DNA of 64,000 nucleotides from DLAJ01 sp023663615 (GCA_023663615.1 JAMPHA010000002.1:1-64000), one strand, 5' to 3'; shown: positions 24,967-33,019, counted from the first letter of the stretch. Numbers and translations: made by a program. Notes: generated by a model not told the origin, from the letters alone.

Positions 24967-25179
24967 TCAGACAGATAAGAACTGCGAAAGAAGCGGGACT
25001 ACGGCTACCCCGACCGCAAAGATGATTGCGCCTCCGACGATCTTACCCATTCCTTCCTCTTTTTTCGCTGCGTTCTGCTGAGAATGTCCCTCGGAAAAGT
25101 TGATGATTCCAATAATAGCCAATGCCGCGCCCCACCCTTCTACTGCGAGCGAGGCAAAGCTGATAATCGTAGCAAACAT
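24967..25179 (-). CDS. Maff2-like small membrane protein
   Basis: 70 residues from ATG 25179 with AAGGAG upstream. Two hydrophobic helices (TIISFASLAVEGWGAALAII and GKIVGGAIIFAVGVAVVPLL) separated by a short charged loop, as in the Maff2 family and in VirB2-like pilin-sized proteins. It is always beside the VirB6-like gene in these elements and is probably a pore or pilin-like subunit. The 5' leader has a CCTTTCCG/CGGAAAGG hairpin (25231-25252) and the dispersed palindrome (25265-25284). Confidence 0.85.
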   Translation of the reverse strand: MFATIISFASLAVEGWGAALAIIGIINFSEGHSQQNAAKKEEGMGKIVGGAIIFAVGVAVVPLLSQFLSV

Positions 25180-25230
25180 GATCGTATTCTCCTTTTTCTT
25201 CTTGATATTTTTGATAAGTGGCAACAAAAA

Positions 25231-25252
25231 CCTTTCCGGAGTAACGGAAAGG
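25231..25252 (-). promoter_or_regulatory. Leader hairpin upstream of Maff2-like gene
   Basis: CCTTTCCG (25231-25238) / CGGAAAGG (25245-25252), 52 bases upstream of the start. It follows a palindrome copy as the CCGG hairpins do at 9120 and 26408, though the sequence differs. Confidence 0.6.
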
Positions 25253-25264
25253 CAGTAACAACAC

Positions 25265-25284
25265 TTTATGCGACGTCGCATAAA
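25265..25284. repeat. Dispersed palindrome, 20 bp
   Basis: TTTATGCGACGTCGCATAAA, perfect. Between the stop at 25,297 and the Maff2-like leader. Confidence 0.9.
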
Positions 25285-25296
25285 TTTAATTTTGGA

Positions 25297-26382
25297 TTAA
25301 CCCAGAGCATTCTCCCTCGATCTTTCCTTTTCTCTTGGCTCGGATACTGCTGCCTGACTGGCTGCTTCTGCTTTTTTCTCTGCGAGCTTTTCCGTGACGG
25401 ACTCGCGCGGTCTCTCCTTATATGCCTCGACCAGCTTTTTCAGCTCTGCATTGGTGACAACGTTCTTTTCCGTCCCCCACTCTTTTGTGCCGTCAGGCTT
25501 CTCTCCGATGACGACGGATCTTTTCAGCGTGGTGTGTCCTTCTGCCGGAAGCTTCAGCCACATGCCGTTGCCGCTTCCATACTGGTTTTCATGGACATGG
25601 TTTGCCTTTACCACGAACGACTGCCACGATCTCTTATCGTTTTGGTCCACGTTGGGAATTTTGATCTCCCTGTAGCTGGTCCCGTCCTTCCCCTGGAACT
25701 CCTCTCCGACAAGACCCTTGCCGAATTTCAGCGTGATCTCCCGGTTCTGCTGCTTCTCCTGTGCCCTCATCTGCTCTGACATCGTTTGGATCATGGCAAG
25801 TGTCCCCGCCACATCCTCTGTCTGGTATGCATGATCGCATATGTCGTTCTTCTGCTCCATCGTAAAATGGGCTTTTCCGTAATCTTCCGTCAGGTTGATG
25901 AGCTGCTCCGCTTTCGCGACCTCAGACAGGTTCGGATCCGCCATGACCTCATTCACAGCAGCCTCATATGCTGCCTGTTTTGCTTCTAATGCAGCCTCGC
26001 GCGCTCTCTCTTTGTACGCCTCGACCATCTTTTCCAACTCGGCATTGGTGACAACGTTCTTTTCCGTCCTCCACTCTCTCGTGCCATCAGGCTTTTCCCC
26101 GATGACAACGGATCGTTTTAGCGCAGTGCGTCCCTCTGCCGGCAGATTGATCCATACACTTTTGCCATCCGGACTCTCGTGAAGATGATCCGTTTTGATC
26201 GCAAACGTCTGCCAAGGTCTTTTGTCATTCTGATCTGCATTCGGAATACGGAGCTCGGTGTAATCAATCCCTCCAAATGCGCTCTTGAACTGAAATTCTT
26301 TTCCGACAAGACCCTTGCCGAATTTCAATGTGATCTCCTTCTTTGCCTCCTGTGCTTCTCCATTCAGATTTGTTTCTGCCAT
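25297..26382 (-). CDS. ICE protein with internally duplicated domain
   Basis: 361 residues from ATG 26382 (AAAGGAGC upstream). Two copies of a domain of about 115 residues: residues about 16-135 and 210-325. Shared words are EITLKFGKGLVG, ELRIPNADQNDKRPWQ (second copy IKIPNVDQNDKRSWQ), LKRSVVIGEKPDGT and EKNVVTNAEL. Between them is a helical linker with Glu/Ala-rich sequence. The beta-rich domain could be an OB-like nucleic-acid-binding fold, but I do not recognise it. Cytoplasmic, between VirD4 and Maff2-like genes. Some 450 bases of DNA similarity show the duplication is fairly recent. Confidence 0.7.
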   Translation of the reverse strand: MAETNLNGEAQEAKKEITLKFGKGLVGKEFQFKSAFGGIDYTELRIPNADQNDKRPWQTFAIKTDHLHESPDGKSVWINLPAEGRTALKRSVVIGEKPDGTREWRTEKNVVTNAELEKMVEAYKERAREAALEAKQAAYEAAVNEVMADPNLSEVAKAEQLINLTEDYGKAHFTMEQKNDICDHAYQTEDVAGTLAMIQTMSEQMRAQEKQQNREITLKFGKGLVGEEFQGKDGTSYREIKIPNVDQNDKRSWQSFVVKANHVHENQYGSGNGMWLKLPAEGHTTLKRSVVIGEKPDGTKEWGTEKNVVTNAELKKLVEAYKERPRESVTEKLAEKKAEAASQAAVSEPREKERSRENALG

Positions 26383-26407
26383 AGTCTTTGCTCCTTTCAA
26401 TAGTTGA

Positions 26408-26460
26408 AGCCGGAAAGCAGTGCTCCCCGGCTGTTTACAGTTTTATGCGACGTCGCATAA
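26408..26460 (-). promoter_or_regulatory. Leader: palindrome plus CCGG hairpin, repeat of topB leader
   Basis: In transcription order TTATGCGACGTCGCATAA (26443-26460), then a stem AGCCGGGGAGC/GCTTTCCGGCT with G-U pairs (26408-26432). Almost identical over about 55 bases to 9118-9172, 17 kb away. Confidence 0.85.
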
Positions 26461-26482
26461 GTTTGGTTAATGTTGTTAATGC

Positions 26483-28300
26483 TTAGCTGGTTAAAACTTT
26501 GAAGGTATCACCTGCGTGAAGCTTCATGTGGTTTGGTTTTTTCTGCTCCTCCTTTCTTGCCTTTCTTTGCTGATATGCCGCGAAATCAAACATGTACGCT
26601 GGATCCGCATCGCCGGTATACTTATAATTGGGATGGCTGTGCGTATCATATTTGTCTGACCGGAAGGGCGGGAGCCCGGAGATCCGGACGATGCACTGAT
26701 CGCGGTTCAGCAGGTTGAGTTCTGCGACATTCATCAGCTTTCTTGCAGTCTTGTTATAATTGACTCCCTGACTTTCCTGCGCCGAATATGTCTTAGACTC
26801 ATTCCAGAGATCGATCGTCTCTTCTCCTAATGCTTTTTCCAGATCCTCCAGCGTTGACTTTTCCTGCCCTCCGAGAAAAACAGAAGAATCGCAGTTTCCT
26901 ACGATCGTTTCCGCAGCCTCCTTATAATTATCTTTCAACTGGCTCTGGGTCTGCAGCATCATGATCACGCTGATCAGCCGGCTCCGGATCGTGGCGATCA
27001 GGATCTTGAATCCCGGTATCTTGCCGATGTTGGCAAACTCGTCCAAAATAAACTGTACCGGCGTTTCCAGCGCTCCCCCCATCTCTTTATCCGCTTTATA
27101 GCACAGGACATTGAACATCTGGGTAAACAACAACGCCGGGATGAAGTTATACGTCGTATCCGTATCCGAAATGATGACATACAGGATAGACTTTTGGTTT
27201 TTGTTCCCGTAAGTATCGATGCACAGCTCATCCCGGCTGACCAGTTCCGAAACCTCCGGTATATCAAACGGTGCCAAGTACGCTCCGAGTGAGATCAGGA
27301 TCGACTTGGCTGTCTTGCCCGCCGCCTGTTTATATTTTTTTCGCTGCTTGACTGCAAAATGCCGCGGGTTTCGTTCTTCGAGTTCCTTAAATATGAGATC
27401 TACGGCATTTTCGTATGTATCATCATCCTCGCGGACCTCATCTGACTCTAAAAACTGCAATACGACCGGTATGGTCTGTTCCTCCGGCGGTGCCTCGTAC
27501 CACAAATATCCTATGATGCATTGCAGCCATAAAAGCGCTGCCGTATCAAAAAAAGGATCCGGCGGCGTTCCCGCATCGGGCGGTTTTAAGTTCGTATATA
27601 AGGCATTCGACATCGTGAGGATGTCTTTCGGCTCTTTGATATAGGCAAACGGGTTATAATGCATGGAATGCTCCATGTCGATCGTATCAAGGACATAGAT
27701 GTTATAACCCATCTTTTCAAAGAGGTGCCCCGTTTCCGGAAGCAGGGTGCCTTTCGGATCCGTCAGTACATAGCTGCTATGGAGCTGATACAGGTTCGGT
27801 TTCACGATCCGATATGTCTTTCCTGATCCGGATCCGCCGTAGATGATCACATGTTTATTACGATTCAAGCTGAACTCTTTCATCTTGGGCTTCATGGACA
27901 GCATTTCTGTCTGGGACAGGATGATATTGTTAAAAGGATCTTCGTCGATAAACGGCTTGATGTCCTCTGCTGTTCCCCAGCGCGACGAGCCGTATTCTTC
28001 TCCAAGACGTGTGTTCTTCGAATGCAGCTTCGTTGTCCATTTGATATAATAAACGATCACCCCGCCGAGCGGGACTCCGATCAGCAGATCGGTAAGGTGG
28101 AACCTCGGAAAACTCGAATAAACATAGTTAAAGTGCTTTACAAATTTGATCAGGTCCTTCTGACAGAGCCGGTACAGTTCCGCAAAACGGCTGCACAACA
28201 GCATCACTGCTATATAGGGCAGCAATAAGGTTACTTTTTGCAGCATACTGCGCGCCCGAAACGCCTCCCACTTCTTTTTGATGATACTCAATCTGATCAC
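26483..28300 (-). CDS. VirD4-like coupling protein
   Basis: 605 residues. Two N-terminal membrane helices (LLPYIAVMLLCSRFAEL, LLIGVPLGGVIVYYI) anchor the protein. The ATPase has Walker A GGSGSGKT near residue 157 and Walker B ILDEFANIG near 420, plus the RSRLISVIMMLQ motif typical of TraG/VirD4. It recruits the relaxase-DNA complex and feeds it to the channel. Full length and intact. Downstream of PcfB-like, as in pCF10-type and Tn1549-type systems. Confidence 0.95.
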   Translation of the reverse strand: MIRLSIIKKKWEAFRARSMLQKVTLLLPYIAVMLLCSRFAELYRLCQKDLIKFVKHFNYVYSSFPRFHLTDLLIGVPLGGVIVYYIKWTTKLHSKNTRLGEEYGSSRWGTAEDIKPFIDEDPFNNIILSQTEMLSMKPKMKEFSLNRNKHVIIYGGSGSGKTYRIVKPNLYQLHSSYVLTDPKGTLLPETGHLFEKMGYNIYVLDTIDMEHSMHYNPFAYIKEPKDILTMSNALYTNLKPPDAGTPPDPFFDTAALLWLQCIIGYLWYEAPPEEQTIPVVLQFLESDEVREDDDTYENAVDLIFKELEERNPRHFAVKQRKKYKQAAGKTAKSILISLGAYLAPFDIPEVSELVSRDELCIDTYGNKNQKSILYVIISDTDTTYNFIPALLFTQMFNVLCYKADKEMGGALETPVQFILDEFANIGKIPGFKILIATIRSRLISVIMMLQTQSQLKDNYKEAAETIVGNCDSSVFLGGQEKSTLEDLEKALGEETIDLWNESKTYSAQESQGVNYNKTARKLMNVAELNLLNRDQCIVRISGLPPFRSDKYDTHSHPNYKYTGDADPAYMFDFAAYQQRKARKEEQKKPNHMKLHAGDTFKVLTS

Positions 28301-28355
28301 GCTCCTTTCGATGAATTCCCTTTATTCTTTCTTTTGCCGGGCTGCAACATGCATA

Positions 28356-28973
28356 TCAGCGGGACATTTCCGCAAGGTTCTTCTGCTTTTCTACAACTTC
28401 TCTGCTCTTGTCCCTTGCCGCAACCCTATCACGAAAAAAGGCCAGTTTTGCTTTGACGCTCTCCCGCTGCTCCTGCTTATGTACCGCTCCCGATTTTTCC
28501 CTGTCAAAATCCTTACAGCCATTCTGCATCGCCTGTAAGATCAGGTCAGAATTGTTCCCCTGAAAGAACAGGATATAGGCGGGCTTATCATCCCCGTCCC
28601 GGCAGTCTTTCATCGCAGAATATTTGATCCCCATCTTCCGACAATGCTTGTCAAAATGCTTCATGACATCACCGGATACCATATCGTCAACTTTGAATAC
28701 CTTTCCGGATTTCTTTAACTGGTCAACGCTGATGTTATGAGAAGAGTACTTTACGTCCTTGGACGCCTTGAAAGCCACATCTTTCACTGCGTTCACAACA
28801 TTCTCGGTCGTGAAGTCCAGTCCTTTCAAAAGGATTACACATAACCCTTTTATTTCATTGGCAAGGCTTTCCGTTCCTTTGACCGCCTGCTGTCCTGCTT
28901 TCAGCGCAGTATTTGCTCCCTTTTTTACCTGCTCCGGCAGCCTGCCCATAAGATCATCTGTTAAACTCGGCAT
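28356..28973 (-). CDS. PcfB-like (DUF3801) relaxosome accessory
   Basis: 205 residues from ATG 28973 (GGAGGTG). The C-terminal half has the DUF3801/PcfB core (SGDVMKHFDKHCRKMGIKYS, YILFFQGNNSDLILQAM). PcfB is a substrate-receptor accessory of the pCF10 relaxase. The N-terminus is helical (LPEQVKKGANTALKAGQQAV). The C-terminal 50 residues are Lys/Arg/Glu-rich. Placed directly before VirD4, as expected for loading the processing complex. Confidence 0.85.
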   Translation of the reverse strand: MPSLTDDLMGRLPEQVKKGANTALKAGQQAVKGTESLANEIKGLCVILLKGLDFTTENVVNAVKDVAFKASKDVKYSSHNISVDQLKKSGKVFKVDDMVSGDVMKHFDKHCRKMGIKYSAMKDCRDGDDKPAYILFFQGNNSDLILQAMQNGCKDFDREKSGAVHKQEQRESVKAKLAFFRDRVAARDKSREVVEKQKNLAEMSR

Positions 28974-29044
28974 ATCGTTCACCTCCTTTCAGGGACTGCC
29001 CTGCAAAAAGACGGCAGCCCCGTATGATTTTCCGTGATATATCT

Positions 29045-29078
29045 GTAACTAACCGCATGAACGTGGTTAACAGTTACC
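29045..29078. other. Imperfect inverted repeat after RepA gene
   Basis: GTAACT ... AGTTAC with inner TAACC/GGTTA. The word GGTTAACAGTTAC (29,066-29,078) resembles GGTTAATAGTTAC upstream of parA (32,324-32,336). It could be a terminator or a partition/origin site. Confidence 0.35.
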
Positions 29079-29982
29079 CGCTCCGTCCTTGATAACTCAA
29101 CAGGTCCTTTTCTATCTCTGCAAAATACGCCTCATCAAGATACCTTGACATGCCGCCTCCGCATTGTTTCTTGTGTTTCGGCTGGCTGACTGCGGCAGAC
29201 ATTGCCAGAAGCATGTTATCCACACACTTTTCTATGTAGGGCGGCAGATTATTGACGGATCCTCCGTAATCAACGATGTTCCTGCAGATAGCCAGAAACA
29301 CATCCCGGCTGACGCTGATGGGCCCGCGCCGGGCAAGGGAAAAGAACACACCGTTCACGATCGCCGGCGGATACATTTTCAGCGCTTCATAATATCCGAT
29401 CTGCGTTTTATAGGCTTCTTCATCTTCTTCTGCACTTCTCCGCCGCCGGGCATCATCCGAAGAAGATAATTCTAAATCAGTATTATTCTTATTAAGTTTG
29501 TTATTATTAGTATTATTTGGGTAAAAATCTTTATCCTCTTGACGGAAAGATTCTTTACTTCCAGAAGTAAAATTTTTTAACTTCTGGAAGTCAATTTCTT
29601 TTACTTCTTGGGATGCGGCACTTTCCTCCTCCCCAATCACCTTATTGAAGTTTTTAACATAAATAATATCCGGCTTTCCAAGCCCGCGCCGTACTTTTGT
29701 GATCAGACCGAATCTTGCCAGCTCGTCCACAATCTTTGCCGCTGTCGGAGCTGAGCAGTTCATGTCCTCTATGATCTGATCCCGCGTATAAATGATATAC
29801 GCTCTGTTCTCCTCATCGAACCAGCCGTTTTTCTGTGACAACGCATTACGCTCTAAAAAGAGACAATACAATATGATCGCAGTCGCCGATAATTTTTCGA
29901 AACGCTCGTCCCTGATCAACGATTTCGGCAGTACCAGAAAAGAGTATTGCTCCCCATCTGCACCGTAAAAGTAATCGAACAT
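29074..29982 (-). CDS. RepA_N/DUF6017-like replication initiator
   Basis: 302 residues from ATG 29982 (GGGGAGG upstream), not the longer frame which runs through a terminator. The start MFDYFYGADGEQYSFLVLPK and the winged-helix region (LSATAIILYCLFLERNALSQ, DQIIEDMNCSAPTAAKIVDE) match RepA_N initiators, which in Gram-positive elements bind iterons in their own gene. The C-terminus has the DUF6017-like part (GVFFSLARRGPISVSRDVFL). In an ICE it may support replication of the excised circle. A terminator at 30010-30038 separates it from the upstream genes. Confidence 0.8.
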   Translation of the reverse strand: MFDYFYGADGEQYSFLVLPKSLIRDERFEKLSATAIILYCLFLERNALSQKNGWFDEENRAYIIYTRDQIIEDMNCSAPTAAKIVDELARFGLITKVRRGLGKPDIIYVKNFNKVIGEEESAASQEVKEIDFQKLKNFTSGSKESFRQEDKDFYPNNTNNNKLNKNNTDLELSSSDDARRRRSAEEDEEAYKTQIGYYEALKMYPPAIVNGVFFSLARRGPISVSRDVFLAICRNIVDYGGSVNNLPPYIEKCVDNMLLAMSAAVSQPKHKKQCGGGMSRYLDEAYFAEIEKDLLSYQGRSG

Positions 29983-30009
29983 CCCTGTCCTCCCCTCTTT
30001 TTTCATGGA

Positions 30010-30038
30010 AAAAGGCAGCACTTTCGGCTGCCTTTTTC
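30010..30038 (-). terminator. Terminator/attenuator upstream of repA
   Basis: AAAAAGGCAGC (30010-30020) and GCTGCCTTTTT (30028-30038). It lies between the small membrane protein gene and the RepA start, so read-through or a new promoter must feed the transfer operon. Confidence 0.8.
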
Positions 30039-30101
30039 GTCTCCGGACAAATTTTGGAGGTTGCCCGGAATCTATATTGTGCAATCAGCAATATAGAACC
30101 T

Positions 30102-30407
30102 CTACAATCCGCAGGTCAGATCATCTACGGTAATGGACATATTCCGCTTTCTCATATCTTCTATGATGCGTTCGACCTGATATGCACAGTTCTTAAAGTC
30201 AATATTATCCGCATGTTTGCAATACAATCCATTCAGCCGTGCTTTGAGCTCCTCCGCATCTATCATATCTTTTCCAAAATATCTGATGTAAAATCTGATG
30301 ATTTTAACTATCAGACAGACAACTGCAAAAATTATGATGATTCCTGCGAAACAACCACAAATCTTTAACATACTAACAAAACTGCTTACGAGTTCATCCA
30401 TGCTCAT
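30102..30407 (-). CDS. Small single-pass membrane protein
   Basis: 101 residues; ATG overlaps the previous stop (ATGA). A membrane helix spans about residues 15-38 (ICGCFAGIIIIFAVVCLIVK). The soluble C-terminus (AEELKARLNGLYCKHADNID, NCAYQVERIIEDMRK) contains two cysteines. No family recognised. Co-translated with the DUF3102 protein; possibly an ICE maintenance or regulatory membrane protein. Confidence 0.65.
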   Translation of the reverse strand: MSMDELVSSFVSMLKICGCFAGIIIIFAVVCLIVKIIRFYIRYFGKDMIDAEELKARLNGLYCKHADNIDFKNCAYQVERIIEDMRKRNMSITVDDLTCGL

Positions 30408-31489
30408 TTTTTATGTCCCCCAATCGCTTCTTTTTGTAGATTTTTTAGAAACTCGATAGTAGACGTTTCACTATTAGAAAAATACCGATACTTCTCATCG
30501 TAGGTACGATTGCTTCCGTACTTCTTTTTACCTTTCATTATAAGATGATAATAATATTCATCCTCTTGCTCATCCGTATAATATCTTTCCCTTTGCGGAT
30601 ACTCTGCCACGATCAGGCGGCTTCCATCCGGAAAATCGTATTTATAGTAATTCACATCTATGTGCTCATCATAATACCACAGTCCCCATGCCTTATAATC
30701 TGCAAGCCATGCTTTCCGCTGCTCATCGTTCTTCAGCTTTGGCATTTCAGGCTGCGTCTGCGTTGTCTCTTCGTTAATTTTGCCCCCGATGGATGCAAAA
30801 TCGGATATGGCAGATGCCTCCGAAATCTCACGATAACTGCCTTCAATGACATCTGATCCTGCATCCTCCGGCTCAGCCGCTTTCCCGGTATTCTGCTCTT
30901 TCACAGCAGGATCTTCCGGTTCCTCCTGTGGTGCCTGTATCTCCTCCGGCATGTATTCGGGGAAATCTTTCTCAATGCTGGTCTGACCCGGAATCTCACT
31001 ATCTTCGACAGTCACATCCCTGAAACCATGAATTTCCCCAGCGTCCGGCTCCTTCTTTTTCCGGCTGTCTTCCTTCACTTCCCTAATCTGCTTCACCGTC
31101 ATGTCCGAAGTGATCTGCTTCCTTTTTTCCTCTTCCATCGGCAGCATTTCAAAAAGCTGTGAGACGCTAAAGTCTACAAACTTCTCATCCAGCTCCGGCG
31201 AGTCATGACCTACTGAAAACTCCTTGCAGATATTCATGAAACGGTTCGCTGTCGGCTGTGAGATATTGAACTTGTCCAAGGCAAGCTCGAAAATATCTGC
31301 ATACCCGTCCGCTTTGAACATTTCCTCGTCCTTGATATGTTTCAGATACCAGCCAATCTTAACGAAAGATCTTCTTGTCCGGTGCAGCTCGTCCCTGATA
31401 ATATCAATAGAATCCTCGTAGCCTACATCTTTGGGATTCACCAAATGCACTTTTGAAAGAGCTGCCACATTAAACGCCTTTACCCCCAT
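30404..31489 (-). CDS. DUF3102 / ParB-like protein
   Basis: 361 residues from ATG 31489; GGGAGGTG, which is inside the parA 3' end, precedes it. Residues about 25-120 match DUF3102 (IIRDELHRTRRSFVKIGWYL, ADIFELALDKFNISQPTANR), an HTH-containing domain found next to parA on ICEs. The middle is acidic and low in complexity; the C-terminus has conserved aromatic words (WLADYKAWGLWYYDEHIDV). It probably acts as the DNA-binding partner of ParA. Confidence 0.75.
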   Translation of the reverse strand: MGVKAFNVAALSKVHLVNPKDVGYEDSIDIIRDELHRTRRSFVKIGWYLKHIKDEEMFKADGYADIFELALDKFNISQPTANRFMNICKEFSVGHDSPELDEKFVDFSVSQLFEMLPMEEEKRKQITSDMTVKQIREVKEDSRKKKEPDAGEIHGFRDVTVEDSEIPGQTSIEKDFPEYMPEEIQAPQEEPEDPAVKEQNTGKAAEPEDAGSDVIEGSYREISEASAISDFASIGGKINEETTQTQPEMPKLKNDEQRKAWLADYKAWGLWYYDEHIDVNYYKYDFPDGSRLIVAEYPQRERYYTDEQEDEYYYHLIMKGKKKYGSNRTYDEKYRYFSNSETSTIEFLKNLQKEAIGGHKK

Positions 31490-31493
31490 CGTC

Positions 31494-32294
31494 TCAGCAC
31501 CTCCCCTCATCTAACAGGATCAGCTCGTCCGTAAGACCACGGTACGCTGATGATACCTTCCCGCTCGGATCATAATGATAGATGCTCTGTCCATAAGATG
31601 GCGCTTCCTCCGCCTTTACGCTCCGCGGAATATAATTTTTGAATATCCGAATCTCCTTTCCATATGCAGATTCGATGATCTGATGAATATCTCTGAATGA
31701 ATTTGTCCGGTCGTTTACGCAGGTATATAATATTCCCGCTATCTTTAAGGACGGATTCAGACCGTTTGAAATGATCGACCCGATCGTCTGAAACAGCTGC
31801 TCCAATCCCCGGACAGAATAATATTGCGCATGCAGCGGGATGATGACCTGATCCGCCGCCACCAATGCATTGATCGTGATCAGATTCAGGGACGGCATAC
31901 AATCAATGATGATATAGTCATATTCTTCGCGGATCCTGTCAAAATAGTTCTTTAAGATCATTTCGCGTCCGAAAAACAAAGAGATCAACTCCGTCTCGAT
32001 CACGGCAAGGTCTATGTTCGCCGGCAGGAGATCAATGCCCTCCTCATGATGCAGGATACCGAAATCCTTTTCAAAATCATAGTCCTTATTGACCATCTTT
32101 CTGATGATCGTTGTCACCGTCGTCTCTAACGCATCCGCATCGTATCCTAATCCTTGTGTGGCGTTCCCCTGCGGATCGAAATCAACAAGGAGCACCTTTT
32201 GACCTTTTCCCGCCAGTCCGATTCCTAAATTGATGCTCGTGGTCGTCTTTCCGACGCCGCCCTTTTGGTTACAGATTGCAATAATCTTACTCAT
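31494..32294 (-). CDS. ParA-family ATPase
   Basis: 266 residues from ATG 32294 with GGAGGG upstream (a TTG at 32309 lies within that site). Deviant Walker A QKGGVGKTT at about residues 9-17, and the later motifs DFDPQGNATQ and DYIIIDCMPSL. ParA/Soj proteins drive partition of plasmids and ICE circles. Full length. First gene of the minus-strand operon, with the hairpin at 32344-32381 upstream. Its stop region overlaps the ribosome site of the DUF3102 gene. Confidence 0.9.
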   Translation of the reverse strand: MSKIIAICNQKGGVGKTTTSINLGIGLAGKGQKVLLVDFDPQGNATQGLGYDADALETTVTTIIRKMVNKDYDFEKDFGILHHEEGIDLLPANIDLAVIETELISLFFGREMILKNYFDRIREEYDYIIIDCMPSLNLITINALVAADQVIIPLHAQYYSVRGLEQLFQTIGSIISNGLNPSLKIAGILYTCVNDRTNSFRDIHQIIESAYGKEIRIFKNYIPRSVKAEEAPSYGQSIYHYDPSGKVSSAYRGLTDELILLDEGRC

Positions 32295-32343
32295 AAATTT
32301 TCCCTCCAAAAAAATTGTATGATGGTTAATAGTTACTATAGAA

Positions 32344-32381
32344 AAAAGGATATTTCCTAAATATTTAAGAAATATCCTTTT
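32344..32381. terminator. 13-bp hairpin upstream of parA, near ICE right end
   Basis: AAAAGGATATTTC (32344-32356) and GAAATATCCTTTT (32369-32381), perfect arms. It may insulate the ICE from host transcription or be part of the end recognised at excision. Confidence 0.6.
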
Positions 32382-32467
32382 ACTATCAAATCGTTAGACA
32401 AACATCTTCTACACTCTTTACGCCACGATGGACGCACATGCCATGCCGCTTTGCACCCGTAACATGT

Positions 32468-32710
32468 GTGGATAGCCTCGACTGGAAAAATTACGGCGTG
32501 GATTCCATTATCCAGACCGTATGCAATCACAAGCATCTTGGAAACGGCTCCATCATTCTTTGCCACAACGGCGCAAAGTACACGGCGGAAGCGCTGGATA
32601 CGCTGATCACAAACCTGATGGATGCCGGCTATGAATTTGTTCCGCTCTCCGAACTGATCCTGCGCGAAAACTACCATATGAACACGGAAGGACGACAGAT
32701 CGCGGACTAA
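32468..32710 (+). pseudogene. C-terminal fragment of polysaccharide deacetylase (NodB type), cut by ICE
   Basis: 80 codons remain: VDSLDWKNYGVDSIIQTV, NGSIILCHNGAKYTAEAL and FVPLSELI match the end of NodB-domain deacetylases, including the D-S-L-D-W strand and the H-N-G loop. The expected W-D before V-D-S is replaced by unrelated codons, so the break lies at about 32,465-32,468. No start codon with ribosome site fits. The N-terminal two-thirds, with the metal and catalytic residues, should be left of the ICE. A strong terminator follows. Confidence 0.75.
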
Positions 32711-32742
32711 AAAAGAGTTTCGCTTACGCGAAACTCTTTCGA
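32711..32742 (+). terminator. Terminator of the disrupted deacetylase
   Basis: AAAGAGTTTCG/CGAAACTCTTT stem directly after the stop. It is followed by a second set of imperfect hairpins (to about 32,800), as at 34,517 and 35,653. Confidence 0.8.
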
Positions 32743-33019
32743 AGAATCCGCCTCCAGCAGATTCTTTTGGAGCTTGCCAACGGCAGTTCTTTTGGAATCC
32801 GCTTATATTTCACAAACCCAAATTTAGGAAGTCCTTGAAAAATCAGTCCACTCATGCTAGAATACCATTATACAGAAGATAAGTAAGTCTAATTGACATA
32901 ATGAAAAGCCTTGGTGTGAAACACCAAGGCTTTTCTGTTCTATTTTAGAAATATTCTGGTTTGTATTCTCCTGGCTTTGTATTTGCCGCCTCAAAGAACA
33001 AAAATATTCTTCTTCCCTC
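32743..33019. other. Intergenic stretch with a promoter-terminator unit
   Basis: Beyond secondary terminator hairpins it holds TTGAAA (32835-32840), 17 bases, TAGAAT (32858-32863), then, 40 bases later, a perfect hairpin AAAAGCCTTGGTGT/ACACCAAGGCTTTT (about 32,903-32,934). This would give an RNA of about 70 nt (see next entry). No larger gene is visible. Confidence 0.5.
32870..32938 (+). ncRNA. Putative small transcript (promoter to terminator)
   Basis: Defined only by the promoter at 32835-32863 and the hairpin at about 32,903-32,934. The layout resembles the antisense RNAs at 3279 and 23556, and a 29-codon frame (32945-33034, minus) faces it. No sequence family recognised. Confidence 0.4.

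Larger units (their letters stand above)
1..32467. mobile_element. Integrative conjugative element, Tn1549/CTn type (left end outside window)
   Basis: The stretch holds a full transfer gene set in one long minus-strand operon: relaxase, MobC, topoisomerase III, ArdC-like protein, M23 hydrolase, VirB4, VirB6-like, Maff2-like, VirD4, PcfB-like, RepA_N and ParA. This set and order are known from Tn1549/CTn-type elements of Clostridia. The right boundary is placed near 32,467 because codons of a NodB deacetylase resume at 32,468 in mid-domain. No integrase, excisionase or att repeat is visible, so the left end and recombination genes must lie left of base 1. A plasmid integrated by another route is the alternative; RepA_N plus ParA would fit that too, but such genes are common in ICEs. 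Confidence 0.85.

Noticed and set aside
32357..32677. 106-codon minus-strand frame at the ICE junction
   Set aside because: It is the shadow of the deacetylase fragment on the other strand.
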